DNA of 64,000 nt, taken from NCBI GenBank assembly GCA_003258795.1, contig QHMH01000013.1:15864-79863 (forward strand), in the 5' to 3' direction. How positions within the stretch are numbered: position 1 is the first letter of the stretch; each line of letters begins with the position of its first letter. Shown here piece after piece: positions 27,868 to 36,592 of the stretch. This DNA is from Candidatus Melainabacteria bacterium (lineage in GTDB: Bacteria; Cyanobacteriota; Vampirovibrionia; Gastranaerophilales; Gastranaerophilaceae). A program made the position numbers and the translations under genes. The notes under the pieces were generated by a model, which did not search any database, was not told where the DNA came from, and saw only the letters and a list, made by a program, of their open reading frames with translations.

Positions 27868-29000
27868 AAAAATCTTTTACTGAAATATTTAAAAAGGAAT
27901 TCAAAAATGTTTTTAAAGATTCAGCAGCTGTGTTGGTAATGGTTGTAGGTGTAATTGCCTATTCAGTATTTTATGCAATACCTTATACATATGAACTTGT
28001 TAAAGAAGTTCCGATTGCAGTTATAGATAATAATCATACTCAATTATCAAAGGCTTTTTTGAGAGATTTAGATGCAAATGATAATGTGAAAATTACAAAA
28101 TACGTATCAGAAATTCAGGAAGCAAAAGATTTATTCTATTCGGGAAGTGTAAAAGGCATAGTTGTTATCCCAGATAAATTTTCTCAAGATTTAAAAAAGG
28201 GAAAGCAGGTAAGAGTTTCTGTTTTTGCTGATTCTGGTTATCTTATAATATATAAATCTGTTTATGGTGGTGTTCAAACAGTTGCATCATCATTTGGTGC
28301 AAAAATTGAAGTTGCATCACTTATGAAGGGTGGAGTCCCGAAAAATCTTGCAATAAGGCTTAAACAACCTTATGAGTTCGTGACCGTACCATTATTCAAT
28401 CCTTCTGGGGGATATGCAACTTATGTATATCCGATAGTTCTCATTATTATCCTTCACCAGACTTTGATAGTGGGCATAGGACTTATTTTGGGATATTTAA
28501 ATGAAACCAAACAAAATTATTTTGATGTTGGGGATAATTGTGCCCTCGTCCTTTTTGCAAGAGCAAGTGTTTATGTTTGTTTATATATGTTCTATTCGTT
28601 TTTTTATTTTCTTGTTTATCCAGCAATAGTAAATTATCCAATGAGTTATAATTTGTTAGCTCTTCTTTTGGTGCTTATACCATTTTTTTATTCGATAGTC
28701 TTTTTTGCACATGCAATATCTTATTTTTTCAGATCAAGAGAATCAGCGCTCATGTTTTTAGTTGTAAGCTCTCTGTTATTGGTTTTTCTCCCTGGGTTTG
28801 TTTGGCCGAGAGAAGCTCTACCTGCATGGTTAAATTTTATCGCAGCTTTTATTCCTGCAACTAAAGGTATTGATGCTATTATCAGAATAAATCAATTTGG
28901 GGCAAGTTTTTCACAAATTTTTCATGATTTTTCTATCATTGTTGGTTTATGCTTCTTATATTTTATTCTTGCGATAAAAGTTTTAAAGAGAAGGTTGTAA
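27852..29000 (+). CDS. ABC-2 type transporter permease, second of pair
   Basis: This 382-residue protein shares the same layout as its neighbour: a first helix ('AAVLVMVVGVIAYSVFYAIP'), an external domain ('VPIAVIDNNHTQLSKAFLRDLDA', 'VKGIVVIPDKFSQDLKKGK') and a multi-helix C-terminal region. The two permeases probably form a heterodimeric pump core that uses the TolC duct through the HlyD adaptor. Drug, siderophore or lipid export is possible; nothing in the sequence shows the substrate. Confidence 0.88.
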   Translation: MVSNMKKSFTEIFKKEFKNVFKDSAAVLVMVVGVIAYSVFYAIPYTYELVKEVPIAVIDNNHTQLSKAFLRDLDANDNVKITKYVSEIQEAKDLFYSGSVKGIVVIPDKFSQDLKKGKQVRVSVFADSGYLIIYKSVYGGVQTVASSFGAKIEVASLMKGGVPKNLAIRLKQPYEFVTVPLFNPSGGYATYVYPIVLIIILHQTLIVGIGLILGYLNETKQNYFDVGDNCALVLFARASVYVCLYMFYSFFYFLVYPAIVNYPMSYNLLALLLVLIPFFYSIVFFAHAISYFFRSRESALMFLVVSSLLLVFLPGFVWPREALPAWLNFIAAFIPATKGIDAIIRINQFGASFSQIFHDFSIIVGLCFLYFILAIKVLKRRL

Positions 29001-29048
29001 AATAAACTAATAGGAAGTATTATTGTAGCAGTAATATAAGAGGTTTTT

Positions 29049-29483
29049 ATGAAAAAAATAGTTTTATTATTAGTTCTTTTTATGGGCGGAAATTTTGCTT
29101 ATAGTGCTCCAAATTCTATTGCAACAGTAGATGTAAAAAAAGTTGTTAAATCATCTCCAGCGGTAAAAGATTTGAAAGTTGAACAACAAGATAGAATGAG
29201 AGAGTTACAAAATTTTGTTGTTAATGCAAAGAAAGAAATTGATGCTGAGGGAGATTTAGATAAGAGAAAACTTCTTGAAGAAAAATATACAAAACAAATT
29301 ACACAAAAAGCTAAAGCAGTAGAAAAAAATTATGCAAGAAAATCTCAAGCAGCAGACAGAAAAATTACAAAGACAATATCAAATATAGCAGAAGCAGGTA
29401 ATTTTGGACTTGTTTTGTCTAATAAAGCTGTATTATATGGCGGACAAGATATCACTGATACTGTAATTGAAGCTGGAAAATAA
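29049..29483 (+). CDS. Skp/OmpH-like periplasmic chaperone
   Basis: The 144-residue protein has a signal peptide (cleavage probably after 'GNFAYSA') and the OmpH pattern: an 'SIATVDVKKVVKSSPAVKDLKVEQ' opening strand and helix, a long charged alpha-helical arm, and a closing 'NFGLVLSNKAVLYGGQDITDTVI' strand. Skp trimers hold unfolded outer-membrane proteins in the periplasm. An AGAGG ribosome site precedes the ATG. It follows the efflux operon after 48 bp and converges with feoAB. Confidence 0.85.
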   Translation: MKKIVLLLVLFMGGNFAYSAPNSIATVDVKKVVKSSPAVKDLKVEQQDRMRELQNFVVNAKKEIDAEGDLDKRKLLEEKYTKQITQKAKAVEKNYARKSQAADRKITKTISNIAEAGNFGLVLSNKAVLYGGQDITDTVIEAGK

Positions 29484-29487
29484 AATT

Positions 29488-31812
29488 TTAAAAGATAAAA
29501 ACTCCAATTTTGTAAATTAAAAATGCAACAACCCACGCAATAGTGCATTGCAAGAATATTATTAGTGTTGCATATCTTTTTCCAAGTTCTCTTTTTACAG
29601 TAGCTATGGCTGCGACACAAGGTGTGTATAAAAGACAAAATACTAAAAAGACGAAGGCAGTTAGAGGTGTAAATAAACCAGAATCTTTTATATTTCCTGC
29701 TAAAACACTCAACGTACTAACAACACTTTCTTTTGCCATGAAACCTGTCAAAAATGCAGTCGAAATTCTCCAATCACTCATTCCTAATGGTGAAAATATA
29801 GGAACAAGAAGGTTACCCAACCCTGCAAGTAAGCTTTGAGAGGTATCAGAAACCAGATTTAGTCTTGAATCAAAAGATTGTAAAAACCAAATTGCAATTG
29901 TTGCCCAAAAAATTATGGTAAAAGCTTTTGTTATAAAATCTTTTGATTTAGCATAAATTAACCTATAAACATTAGTGATTTCAGGCATTCTATAATTTGG
30001 AAGTTCCATTACAAACGGAACTGTTTCGCCTTTAAATACAAAGAATTTCATTATGAAAGCAATAATAATTCCAACGAACATTCCAAGTAAGTATAATCCT
30101 AAAATAACTAATGCTTGATTTTTTTCGAAGAATGCAGCTGTAAATAAAGCATATATAGGAAGTTTTGCAGAGCAACTCATAAAAGGAGTTAGAAATATTG
30201 TCATTTTCCTATCTCTTTCTGACGGCAAGGTTCTTGTTGCCATAATTGCGGGAACAGAACATCCAAAACCAATAAGCATTGGTACAAAACTTCTTCCAGA
30301 AAGTCCAATTTTTCTCAATAATTTATCCATAAAAAATGCAACTCTTGCCATATAGCCACTATCTTCAAGTATTGATAAAAAGAAAAATAAAGTTACGATA
30401 ATTGGTAAAAAGCTTAAAACACTTCCAACGCCCTGAAAAATACCATTGATTATAAGAGAATGTATTACGGGGTTTAGTCCATAAGTAGTTAGAGCACTAT
30501 CTGTTGCATCTGTTATAAATCCAATAATGCTTTCCATAACTTCCGTCAAGAACGATCCAAATGGACCAAAGGTTATGAAGAAAATTAAAGCCATAATAAT
30601 TAAAAACGTTGGAATAGCGGTAAACTTCCCCGTCAAAATTTTATCCGCATTTGTGGAAAGTCTTTGTCCAGAAATTATAGATGGTTTTGATGTGAAGTTT
30701 GAGCAAAGTCTTTCTATAAAGTAAAATCTCATATCTGCCAATGCTGCTTCACTATCGGTTTTAGCTTCATCTTCCATTTGTTTAATTATATGGTTACAAG
30801 TTTCAACTTCATTCTCATCTAAATTCAATAATTCTAAAATAGAGGAATCTTTTTCAGTTAGTTTGGTAGCTGCGAAACGAACAGGAATTCCTGCATATTT
30901 TGCGTGATCTTCAATTAAGTGTTCAATAGAGTGAATGCCTCTGTGTACTGGACCATCTTCGCAAAAATCTGTCCTTGCTGGGTGTTCTTCATACTGCGCA
31001 ACATTTAAAGCGTGTTCAATAAGTTCTTCTATCCCTTGATTTTTAGCTGCCGAGATAGGAATAACCGGAATTCCGAGTTCTGCTTCTAAACCATTTATAT
31101 CAATGCTTCCACCATTTTCAGAAACTTCATCCATCATATTTAGAGCAATAACCATAGGTATGTCAAGTTCTATAAGTTGCAGTGTTAGAAACAAATTTCT
31201 TTCGATATTTGTAGCATCAATTATGTTGATAATACCATCTGGTTTTTCTTGTAGTATAAAATTCCTTGTAACTTTTTCTTCATTACTGTAAGGAGAAAGA
31301 GAATAAATTCCAGGTAAATCTGTTACAGAAGCATTATCATGCCCTTTTATAATTCCATCAATTCTATCAACTGTTACTCCTGGAAAATTTCCAACATGTT
31401 GATTAGACCCCGTAAGTTTGTTAAATAAAGTCGTTTTCCCAGAATTTTGGTTGCCAGCGAGAGCAAAACGAATTTTTTCTTTCTTTTTTAATTTTCTATT
31501 TTCGTATTTCTGATTTTCTCCAGTTTGTGGGTGAATAGTTGAATTTGAAAGTTTTTCTTTTCGTGGACATAAATGAGCCTCATGTATATCTTCAAGCTTG
31601 ATTTTTGCTGCATCATCTTTCCTAATTGTAAGTTCATATCCTCTAATACGAATTTCTATGGGATCTCCCATAGGAGCTGTTTTTATCATTTTAACTTCAA
31701 CCCCAGGGGTAAGTCCCATATTTAAAATATGGTTTCTTAAGGCTTTATCCTCACAATTTATTGAAATGATATACCCTTCTTTCCCAATTGGCAATTTATC
31801 CAGTGTTGTCAT
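29488..31812 (-). CDS. feoB: Fused FeoA-FeoB ferrous iron transporter
   Basis: The 774-residue protein joins an N-terminal FeoA SH3-like domain (about residues 1-78, 'LPIGKEGYIISI', 'LRNHILNMGLTPGVEVKMI') to a complete FeoB. The FeoB G-domain has G1 GNQNSGKTTLFN, G3 'DLPGIYSL' and G4 'ALNMMDE', followed by the helical GDI-like region and a membrane part with repeated gate motifs ('LSFLPIIVTLFFFLSILEDSGYMARVAF' in parts and 'FLTGFMAKESVVSTL'). It imports Fe2+ under anoxic conditions. The start is supported by AAGGAAAA. A 20-bp inverted repeat lies just upstream. Confidence 0.95.
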   Translation of the reverse strand: MTTLDKLPIGKEGYIISINCEDKALRNHILNMGLTPGVEVKMIKTAPMGDPIEIRIRGYELTIRKDDAAKIKLEDIHEAHLCPRKEKLSNSTIHPQTGENQKYENRKLKKKEKIRFALAGNQNSGKTTLFNKLTGSNQHVGNFPGVTVDRIDGIIKGHDNASVTDLPGIYSLSPYSNEEKVTRNFILQEKPDGIINIIDATNIERNLFLTLQLIELDIPMVIALNMMDEVSENGGSIDINGLEAELGIPVIPISAAKNQGIEELIEHALNVAQYEEHPARTDFCEDGPVHRGIHSIEHLIEDHAKYAGIPVRFAATKLTEKDSSILELLNLDENEVETCNHIIKQMEDEAKTDSEAALADMRFYFIERLCSNFTSKPSIISGQRLSTNADKILTGKFTAIPTFLIIMALIFFITFGPFGSFLTEVMESIIGFITDATDSALTTYGLNPVIHSLIINGIFQGVGSVLSFLPIIVTLFFFLSILEDSGYMARVAFFMDKLLRKIGLSGRSFVPMLIGFGCSVPAIMATRTLPSERDRKMTIFLTPFMSCSAKLPIYALFTAAFFEKNQALVILGLYLLGMFVGIIIAFIMKFFVFKGETVPFVMELPNYRMPEITNVYRLIYAKSKDFITKAFTIIFWATIAIWFLQSFDSRLNLVSDTSQSLLAGLGNLLVPIFSPLGMSDWRISTAFLTGFMAKESVVSTLSVLAGNIKDSGLFTPLTAFVFLVFCLLYTPCVAAIATVKRELGKRYATLIIFLQCTIAWVVAFLIYKIGVFIF

Positions 31813-31840
31813 ATTTTTTCCTTTTTTATATTAAAATCAT

Positions 31841-31860
31841 ACTCTCAAAATTTTGAAAGT
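31841..31860. promoter_or_regulatory. Inverted repeat in the feoAB promoter region, possible metal-regulator operator
   Basis: The 20-bp element ACTcTCAAAATTTTGAaAGT is symmetrical except for one pair and has a perfect 12-bp core. It lies about 30 bases upstream of the feoAB start, where a promoter should be. An iron-responsive repressor site is plausible by position only; it matches no operator consensus that I can name with confidence. Confidence 0.4.
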
Positions 31861-31872
31861 TAAGATATTAGT

Positions 31873-32439
31873 TTACTTACTGTTTCTCATATCCTCAAAG
31901 AATTTTATCGGCTTGCAAGGGTTTCCAACAGCAAGACAATTAGCAGGGATAGAGCGATTAACAACGCTTCCTGCCCCAATTACACTATTTTTGCCTATGG
32001 TAACATTTGGCAAAATTATTGCTCCACCACCTATCCATACACCATCTTCAATTACAACAGGAGCCGCACAGGTTTTAAAGAAGATATTATCTTCTGGATT
32101 TTCAATTAGTCGTTCTTCTGGAAGTACAGGGTGATAAGCTGTATATACCTGAACGTTAGAAGCAATTAAAACCTTATTGCCAATCTTTATTTTTTCATCA
32201 TCAATAAAAGTACAATTTATGTTAATTATAACATCATTTCCAATTGAAATATTTTTTCCGTAATTGCAGTGAAAGAGAGAGTCTATTATTACGTTATTAC
32301 CGACAGAACCGAAAAGTTCCTTCATTATAGAGTTTCTCTTTTCAGTGTTTCGGTAATCAGTTAAATAATATTCTTTCGTTAAGTGCCTCGCTTTTGCAAT
32401 CATTTCGAGAATATCAGACATCTTTCTTTTATTATTCAT
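31873..32439 (-). CDS. Maltose/galactoside-type O-acetyltransferase (left-handed beta-helix)
   Basis: The 188-residue protein has an N-terminal helical region ('MIAKARHLTKEYYLTDYRNTEKRNSIMKELFG' in parts) typical of Maa/LacA/NodL acetyltransferases, then hexapeptide repeats, the loop 'YTAYHPVLPEER' with the catalytic His, and the ending 'GAGSVVNRSIPANCLAVGNPCKPIK'. It moves acetyl from acetyl-CoA to a sugar hydroxyl. GAGG precedes the ATG and its start overlaps the end of a 60-residue upstream ORF by 8 bp, so the two are coupled. Confidence 0.9.
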   Translation of the reverse strand: MNNKRKMSDILEMIAKARHLTKEYYLTDYRNTEKRNSIMKELFGSVGNNVIIDSLFHCNYGKNISIGNDVIININCTFIDDEKIKIGNKVLIASNVQVYTAYHPVLPEERLIENPEDNIFFKTCAAPVVIEDGVWIGGGAIILPNVTIGKNSVIGAGSVVNRSIPANCLAVGNPCKPIKFFEDMRNSK

Positions 32440-32614
32440 AATTTTCCTCAGATACCCTTTCCTTTAAAAGGTTGGAAAGTTTTTCTTTAATCATAACCAA
32501 TTCTTCTTTAGTAAGGTATTTGGCTATGCGCGAAAATTCATATACGGCATCTTCGGAGTTGTAAGTACCACATTCGATTTTTTTTAGAAAATCATTAACT
32601 TCTTTTGTAATCAT
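32432..32614 (-). CDS. Small hypothetical protein upstream of the acetyltransferase
   Basis: This 60-residue acidic, helix-rich protein is preceded by GGAG at a good distance from its ATG, and its stop overlaps the start of the acetyltransferase gene. I do not recognise a family. The coupling and ribosome site make it a likely real gene. Confidence 0.55.
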   Translation of the reverse strand: MITKEVNDFLKKIECGTYNSEDAVYEFSRIAKYLTKEELVMIKEKLSNLLKERVSEENYE

Positions 32615-32645
32615 TTTGAGCTCTCCATTTCCCTACTTAAATCTT

Positions 32646-33287
32646 CTAAATTTTTTTTTCTATCAATGAGTTTATTTCCTCTTTAATCTCTGAAATAACC
32701 TCAGGATTTGCTATATTTTTAGTTTTGCCATCTTTATAAGAGAATATATAAAAAACTTTACCTCCAAATTTTTCTTTAAATATATCATGAGAATTTTTTT
32801 GAAGTTTCCTTTCTTTATATATTTCAGGAATCATTTGAGTGTTAGAAACAGGTTTTATTTGTAGTCCTATATATTTATTGTTTATTTTGATAAAAAAGTC
32901 TACATTATACCTTCTGTCCCATTCATCTGGAGCTGCTTCTATTTTAACATCCAATAATTTTTCAAGTTTACCATAAATTGTTTCAATTTCTGTTAAATAC
33001 CCAGCGAATGTTCTTTTTGTAACTAAATCTATAATGTAATTTATGCAATCTTCTTCTGTTATTTCCTCAATTTCAGATACTAAAACTTCTGAAATTTTTA
33101 TATAGAGTTTTTGCCCTAATTCTATCAAATGCTTTTTAGATCTAACATTTTCAAAATAATAATCTTCCCATTCGTCCAATGTTTTAGGTTGACATTTTCT
33201 TATTTCTTCAGATGTTGCTCCAACGTTACGTTTAAAGTTTAATTGAAATCTATTTACAGCACTGTTTAAAATCCACTCTTTAGCCAT
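32646..33287 (-). CDS. MjaI-family type II restriction endonuclease (probable CTAG specificity)
   Basis: I start at the ATG at 33287 (AAGGAG eight bases upstream), giving 213 residues. The protein matches my memory of the MjaI restriction endonuclease family: 'MAKEWILNSAVNRFQLNFKRN', 'RKCQPKTLDEWEDYYFENVRSKKHL' (in parts) and a nuclease core with 'DEWDRRYNVDFFIKINNKYIGLQIKPVS', where Asp and Gln-x-Lys fit a PD-(D/E)xK site. MjaI cuts CTAG. The gene overlaps the methyltransferase stop by 8 bp, the usual coupling that ensures protection. CTAG specificity is inferred from the family and untested. Confidence 0.75.
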   Translation of the reverse strand: MAKEWILNSAVNRFQLNFKRNVGATSEEIRKCQPKTLDEWEDYYFENVRSKKHLIELGQKLYIKISEVLVSEIEEITEEDCINYIIDLVTKRTFAGYLTEIETIYGKLEKLLDVKIEAAPDEWDRRYNVDFFIKINNKYIGLQIKPVSNTQMIPEIYKERKLQKNSHDIFKEKFGGKVFYIFSYKDGKTKNIANPEVISEIKEEINSLIEKKI

Positions 33288-34317
33288 TTTTTGAACACTC
33301 CTTCTTGTAGCAAAAAATAAAACTTGCATCATCGTTTTTCTTAATTTTATCAAGAGAAAAAATTTCTAAGAACTTTTCTTGATTTGTTTTTACTAAACTT
33401 TTGAGAAATTCGTTATTATAACATTTTTTCTTCTTTTCTTCAGAAAGAGAAGAGATGTATTCAATATGATTTTGTAATCTTTTGTCTATATGTGAATTTA
33501 TAAAATCTTTTGAGTTTTGTACATTTTTCAAAGCTAATTCATGAATTTGAGTTGAAAGTTCAATTCCAATTCCATTTCTTTGAGTAGCAGCAGCAGCTAA
33601 CAAAGTTGTTCCAGTCCCAGAAAACGGATCAAGAATAGTATCGCCCTTTACTGAATACATACTAATCAATCTATATGGGATTTCAAAAGGATAAGCTCCA
33701 CTTCGAGTTCTATCTTCGTTTGTAATTTTTTGAGAAGAACCTTTAATATCCCAAATATTGGAAAACCAAGTGTTTCGTTCTTCCCAAAAATATGCACTTT
33801 TTTGCCTATTAAGCTTATCTTCTTTTGTTTTAAATTCTCTTTTTGAACCTTTTCTAAATATTAAAATGTATTCGTGTTCTAAGGTTACATATGCTCCAGC
33901 AGGAAGCATTCCTGACCCCATAAATTTGTTTGGGGAGTTTGCTGGTTTACTCCAAATAATTGTAGGCAACATACAGTAGTTATTTTTGCAAAAAAAATCA
34001 ATGATTTTTGCGTGATTAGGAAATAATTTAAAAACACCATTACAATTTTTTACGGCATCTCCAATATTTATACAAATAAATCCATTATCATTTAAAACTC
34101 TATCACATTCTTTCCAAACAAGGTTAAGATGTCTATGCATTTCTTCATACATTAAATCAAAATCATTTTCAATTTTAATTCCCTGAGAAGAGAAACTGTC
34201 GTTCCACATATCTATCATTGGATATGGTGGTGATGTTACAATAAGATTTATGGATTTGTCATTTATAAATGATAAATCAACCGAAGACTTGTTAAAAAGT
34301 AACTGTTTTGTTTGCAT
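33280..34317 (-). CDS. Type II DNA methyltransferase, beta-class, probably N4-cytosine (M.MjaI-like)
   Basis: The protein has TSPPY as its catalytic motif near the N-terminus ('NLIVTSPPYPMIDMW') and the AdoMet-binding 'DPFSGTGTTLLAAAATQRNGIGIE' near the C-terminus, the beta-class motif order. TSPPY is typical of N4-cytosine methylases. I favour the second ATG (34317): a perfect TATAAT ends six bases upstream, matching the leaderless spacing of other genes here, whereas the first ATG abuts the box. It protects host DNA from the coupled MjaI-type endonuclease. Confidence 0.85.
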   Translation of the reverse strand: MQTKQLLFNKSSVDLSFINDKSINLIVTSPPYPMIDMWNDSFSSQGIKIENDFDLMYEEMHRHLNLVWKECDRVLNDNGFICINIGDAVKNCNGVFKLFPNHAKIIDFFCKNNYCMLPTIIWSKPANSPNKFMGSGMLPAGAYVTLEHEYILIFRKGSKREFKTKEDKLNRQKSAYFWEERNTWFSNIWDIKGSSQKITNEDRTRSGAYPFEIPYRLISMYSVKGDTILDPFSGTGTTLLAAAATQRNGIGIELSTQIHELALKNVQNSKDFINSHIDKRLQNHIEYISSLSEEKKKKCYNNEFLKSLVKTNQEKFLEIFSLDKIKKNDDASFIFCYKKECSKNG

Positions 34318-34379
34318 AAACATATTATAAAATAAAAAATATTTGATACAAAAATTTTTAAATCAATTTTTAGTTATTA

Positions 34380-35081
34380 TCAAAACTGCATATTGTCCAC
34401 TTGTTGCAATATTTTCTGAATTTCAATAATGAGAAGGTCTTCTGCTTGCTTAAATTCTTCCTTTTTACATTTCCTTTTTTCATATTTTATTTCAGCAAGT
34501 TTTATAAGTGTTTTTTTATCAATGTTCAAAATTTCTGAAACACTTTCGATAATATCCGTTGCTCTGTATGGAACTTGTTTATCATAAAGTCTTAATATTG
34601 ATCTAAAAATTACAATCAATGTCTTTATTACATTATTAACAATTTCTCTCATTGCTTTAGTAGATTTAATGTTCATTAAAAAACAATTTTTATATTTTAA
34701 TAAAAGGGACTTTAATTCTTTTTCACACGCCAATCTTAAATAATGTTTTGAAATATTTATATTTGGAACTAAATCTTCTCCATAAATCAAACGGTAATTA
34801 TCTTTTATGTCAGAATACTCTAATGCATAGGTATCAAAAGATGAATACCATTCAACCTTGTCCATAATTACTATCATTGGATTTTTTGCTTTAACCCACT
34901 TTTGAACAGGTTTTGAAATTGCTTTTAAATCTTCAGCATTCAATGTGTTGGTAACAACCATCAAATTAAGGTTATTCTTTACTTTTTCAGCATTGGCATT
35001 AGACCCAAAAGCAAGTATTGTTAATAAATTTTCACCTAAATTTTGTTTTAATTTTTCAACAAACAAATTCAAACTTTTCAT
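34380..35081 (-). CDS. Nucleotidyltransferase-like protein, degenerate
   Basis: The N-terminal region follows the minimal nucleotidyltransferase fold ('ILAFGSNANAEKVKNNLNLMVVT'), where the usual GSxxxG...DxD catalytic residues are largely missing, and the C-terminal part is helical and Lys-rich. At 233 residues it probably binds nucleotide or RNA ends rather than catalysing. AGGAAAA precedes the ATG, and it starts 9 bp after a TPM-domain gene, so they likely form an operon. Function unknown. Confidence 0.55.
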   Translation of the reverse strand: MKSLNLFVEKLKQNLGENLLTILAFGSNANAEKVKNNLNLMVVTNTLNAEDLKAISKPVQKWVKAKNPMIVIMDKVEWYSSFDTYALEYSDIKDNYRLIYGEDLVPNINISKHYLRLACEKELKSLLLKYKNCFLMNIKSTKAMREIVNNVIKTLIVIFRSILRLYDKQVPYRATDIIESVSEILNIDKKTLIKLAEIKYEKRKCKKEEFKQAEDLLIIEIQKILQQVDNMQF

Positions 35082-35090
35082 AAGTTTTTC

Positions 35091-35759
35091 CTACCATTTT
35101 CCGCTACAACCGCTACCACCGAAGCTTCCGCTTCCTCCAAAACCACCAAAACTTCCAGTATTGAAATGTTTCTTTGGAATAAGGGACGACAAAAAGTATC
35201 CAAAAATCAATACCCAAAGAGGAAAGTTTTCGTCATAATTGCTTTTGTCTGGTGGACAAAAGCCTTGTGTTTTAAGATTAACACCTTCTGCATCTGCCAC
35301 TGTCTTTGCTAAAATATATGTTCCTCTTGCAATTCCAGAGTTGTAATCCCCTTCTCTATAATATGGCAAAATGTCATTATCACGTATATTTTCAAGTGTT
35401 TTTATACTTATCTTTTTTTCAAGTCCTGTACCCAATTCAATTCTCATTCTTTTTTCATTCACTGCTGTTAAGAAAACTACACCATTGTCTTTTCCTATTG
35501 CCCCAATTTTATAGCTACGTCCAATTTCAAGTGCGACATCTTCTACTTTTCTTCCATTAAGTGATGGTAAAGTTACAACAGCAATATCTGCTCCAGATTT
35601 TTTTTGTAAATCCCACAACGTCATATTTAGGTCATTTTTGACAGAGGGAGCAAGAAGATCTGCTTCATCTGCAATGAAACCAGTAAAATTCAACGTTGTT
35701 GCAGTTGCAACAGGACAAATTAAAAACAATAAAAGTATAAAACAAATCTTTTTCATCAT
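35091..35759 (-). CDS. TPM-domain (YgcG-like) secreted or membrane protein with Gly-rich tail
   Basis: A signal peptide ('ICFILLLFLICPVATA') is followed by a TPM domain ('FTGFIADEADLLAPSVKNDLN', 'ADIAVVTLPSLNGRKVEDVALEIGRSYKIG', 'VVFLTAVNEKRMRIELGTGLE' in parts). A membrane helix near residue 185 and a tail of Gly/Ser repeats ('SFGGFGGSG') complete it. TPM proteins are implicated in photosystem repair or membrane protein quality control in other lineages; here the role is unknown. TAAAAT lies six bases before the first ATG and no ribosome site is present. Confidence 0.85.
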   Translation of the reverse strand: MMKKICFILLLFLICPVATATTLNFTGFIADEADLLAPSVKNDLNMTLWDLQKKSGADIAVVTLPSLNGRKVEDVALEIGRSYKIGAIGKDNGVVFLTAVNEKRMRIELGTGLEKKISIKTLENIRDNDILPYYREGDYNSGIARGTYILAKTVADAEGVNLKTQGFCPPDKSNYDENFPLWVLIFGYFLSSLIPKKHFNTGSFGGFGGSGSFGGSGCSGKW

Positions 35760-35858
35760 AAAAAAATTTTAGCAATACAAAAACATACTGTCAACAACAT
35801 AAAGATTTATAAATGCATGTTTTTATAATATAATTTCTGAAATATTTCGGAGTAATCG

Positions 35859-36581
35859 ATGAAAAGAAAAACATTAAAAACTTTTGATAATGTCGAGATT
35901 GAAATAAATTGCTATGAAAATGGCTTTGATTCTGTGTTGATCTTCATGCCTGGTTGGTTTATGACGAAGGACAGTCAATGTTTTTTGGAGATGTACAAAT
36001 GTTTTGAAAAAAATACAGATATAATTGGTATGGATTTTCGTGGACACGGAAAAAGCGGAGGACTTTATACGTTCACTTCAAAAGAAATTCTTGATGTTAG
36101 AGCTGTTGTAAATTTTGCAAAAGAAAAATATAAAAAAATATATCTAATAGGATTTTCTTTAGGTGCTTCTTTAGCAATTTTGTATGGTAGTAAAACAAAA
36201 AATGTTGATAAAATTATTGCAGTAAGTCCAGCATCAGATTTTAAAAAAATAGAAAATAAATTTTGGAAAAAAGAAGCTTGGATTCCTACTTTGAAAAAAA
36301 TAGAATTAAGTAGGTGGTTTTCTATAAGAGCATCTTTGAAATTTCAGAGAAAAATCAAGCCAATAGATGTTATATCTAAAATTAACTGCCCTATATTGTT
36401 TTTAGCAGGAGAAAATGATCCAACAGTTTATTCTTGGCATACGAAAAAACTTTATGAAAAAGCAAAATGTGAAAAAAAGTATGTTTTATTTGAAAAATGT
36501 TACCATGCAGAAGATCTATTTTTAATGGACAGAGAGAAATTCTTAAACATCTGTAAAAACTGGCTTTTTGAAGAAGATTGA
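35859..36581 (+). CDS. Alpha/beta hydrolase
   Basis: The 240-residue protein has the serine-hydrolase layout: oxyanion region 'FMPGWFM', 'GMDFRGHGKSGG', nucleophile elbow 'LIGFSLGASLAILYG' (G-F-S-L-G), acid 'LAGENDPTV' and the catalytic His in 'KCYHAEDLF'. It most resembles soluble esterase or thioesterase-type hydrolases. GGAG precedes the ATG. The substrate cannot be read from the sequence. Confidence 0.85.
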   Translation: MKRKTLKTFDNVEIEINCYENGFDSVLIFMPGWFMTKDSQCFLEMYKCFEKNTDIIGMDFRGHGKSGGLYTFTSKEILDVRAVVNFAKEKYKKIYLIGFSLGASLAILYGSKTKNVDKIIAVSPASDFKKIENKFWKKEAWIPTLKKIELSRWFSIRASLKFQRKIKPIDVISKINCPILFLAGENDPTVYSWHTKKLYEKAKCEKKYVLFEKCYHAEDLFLMDREKFLNICKNWLFEED

Positions 36582-36592
36582 GTTATTTCCTA

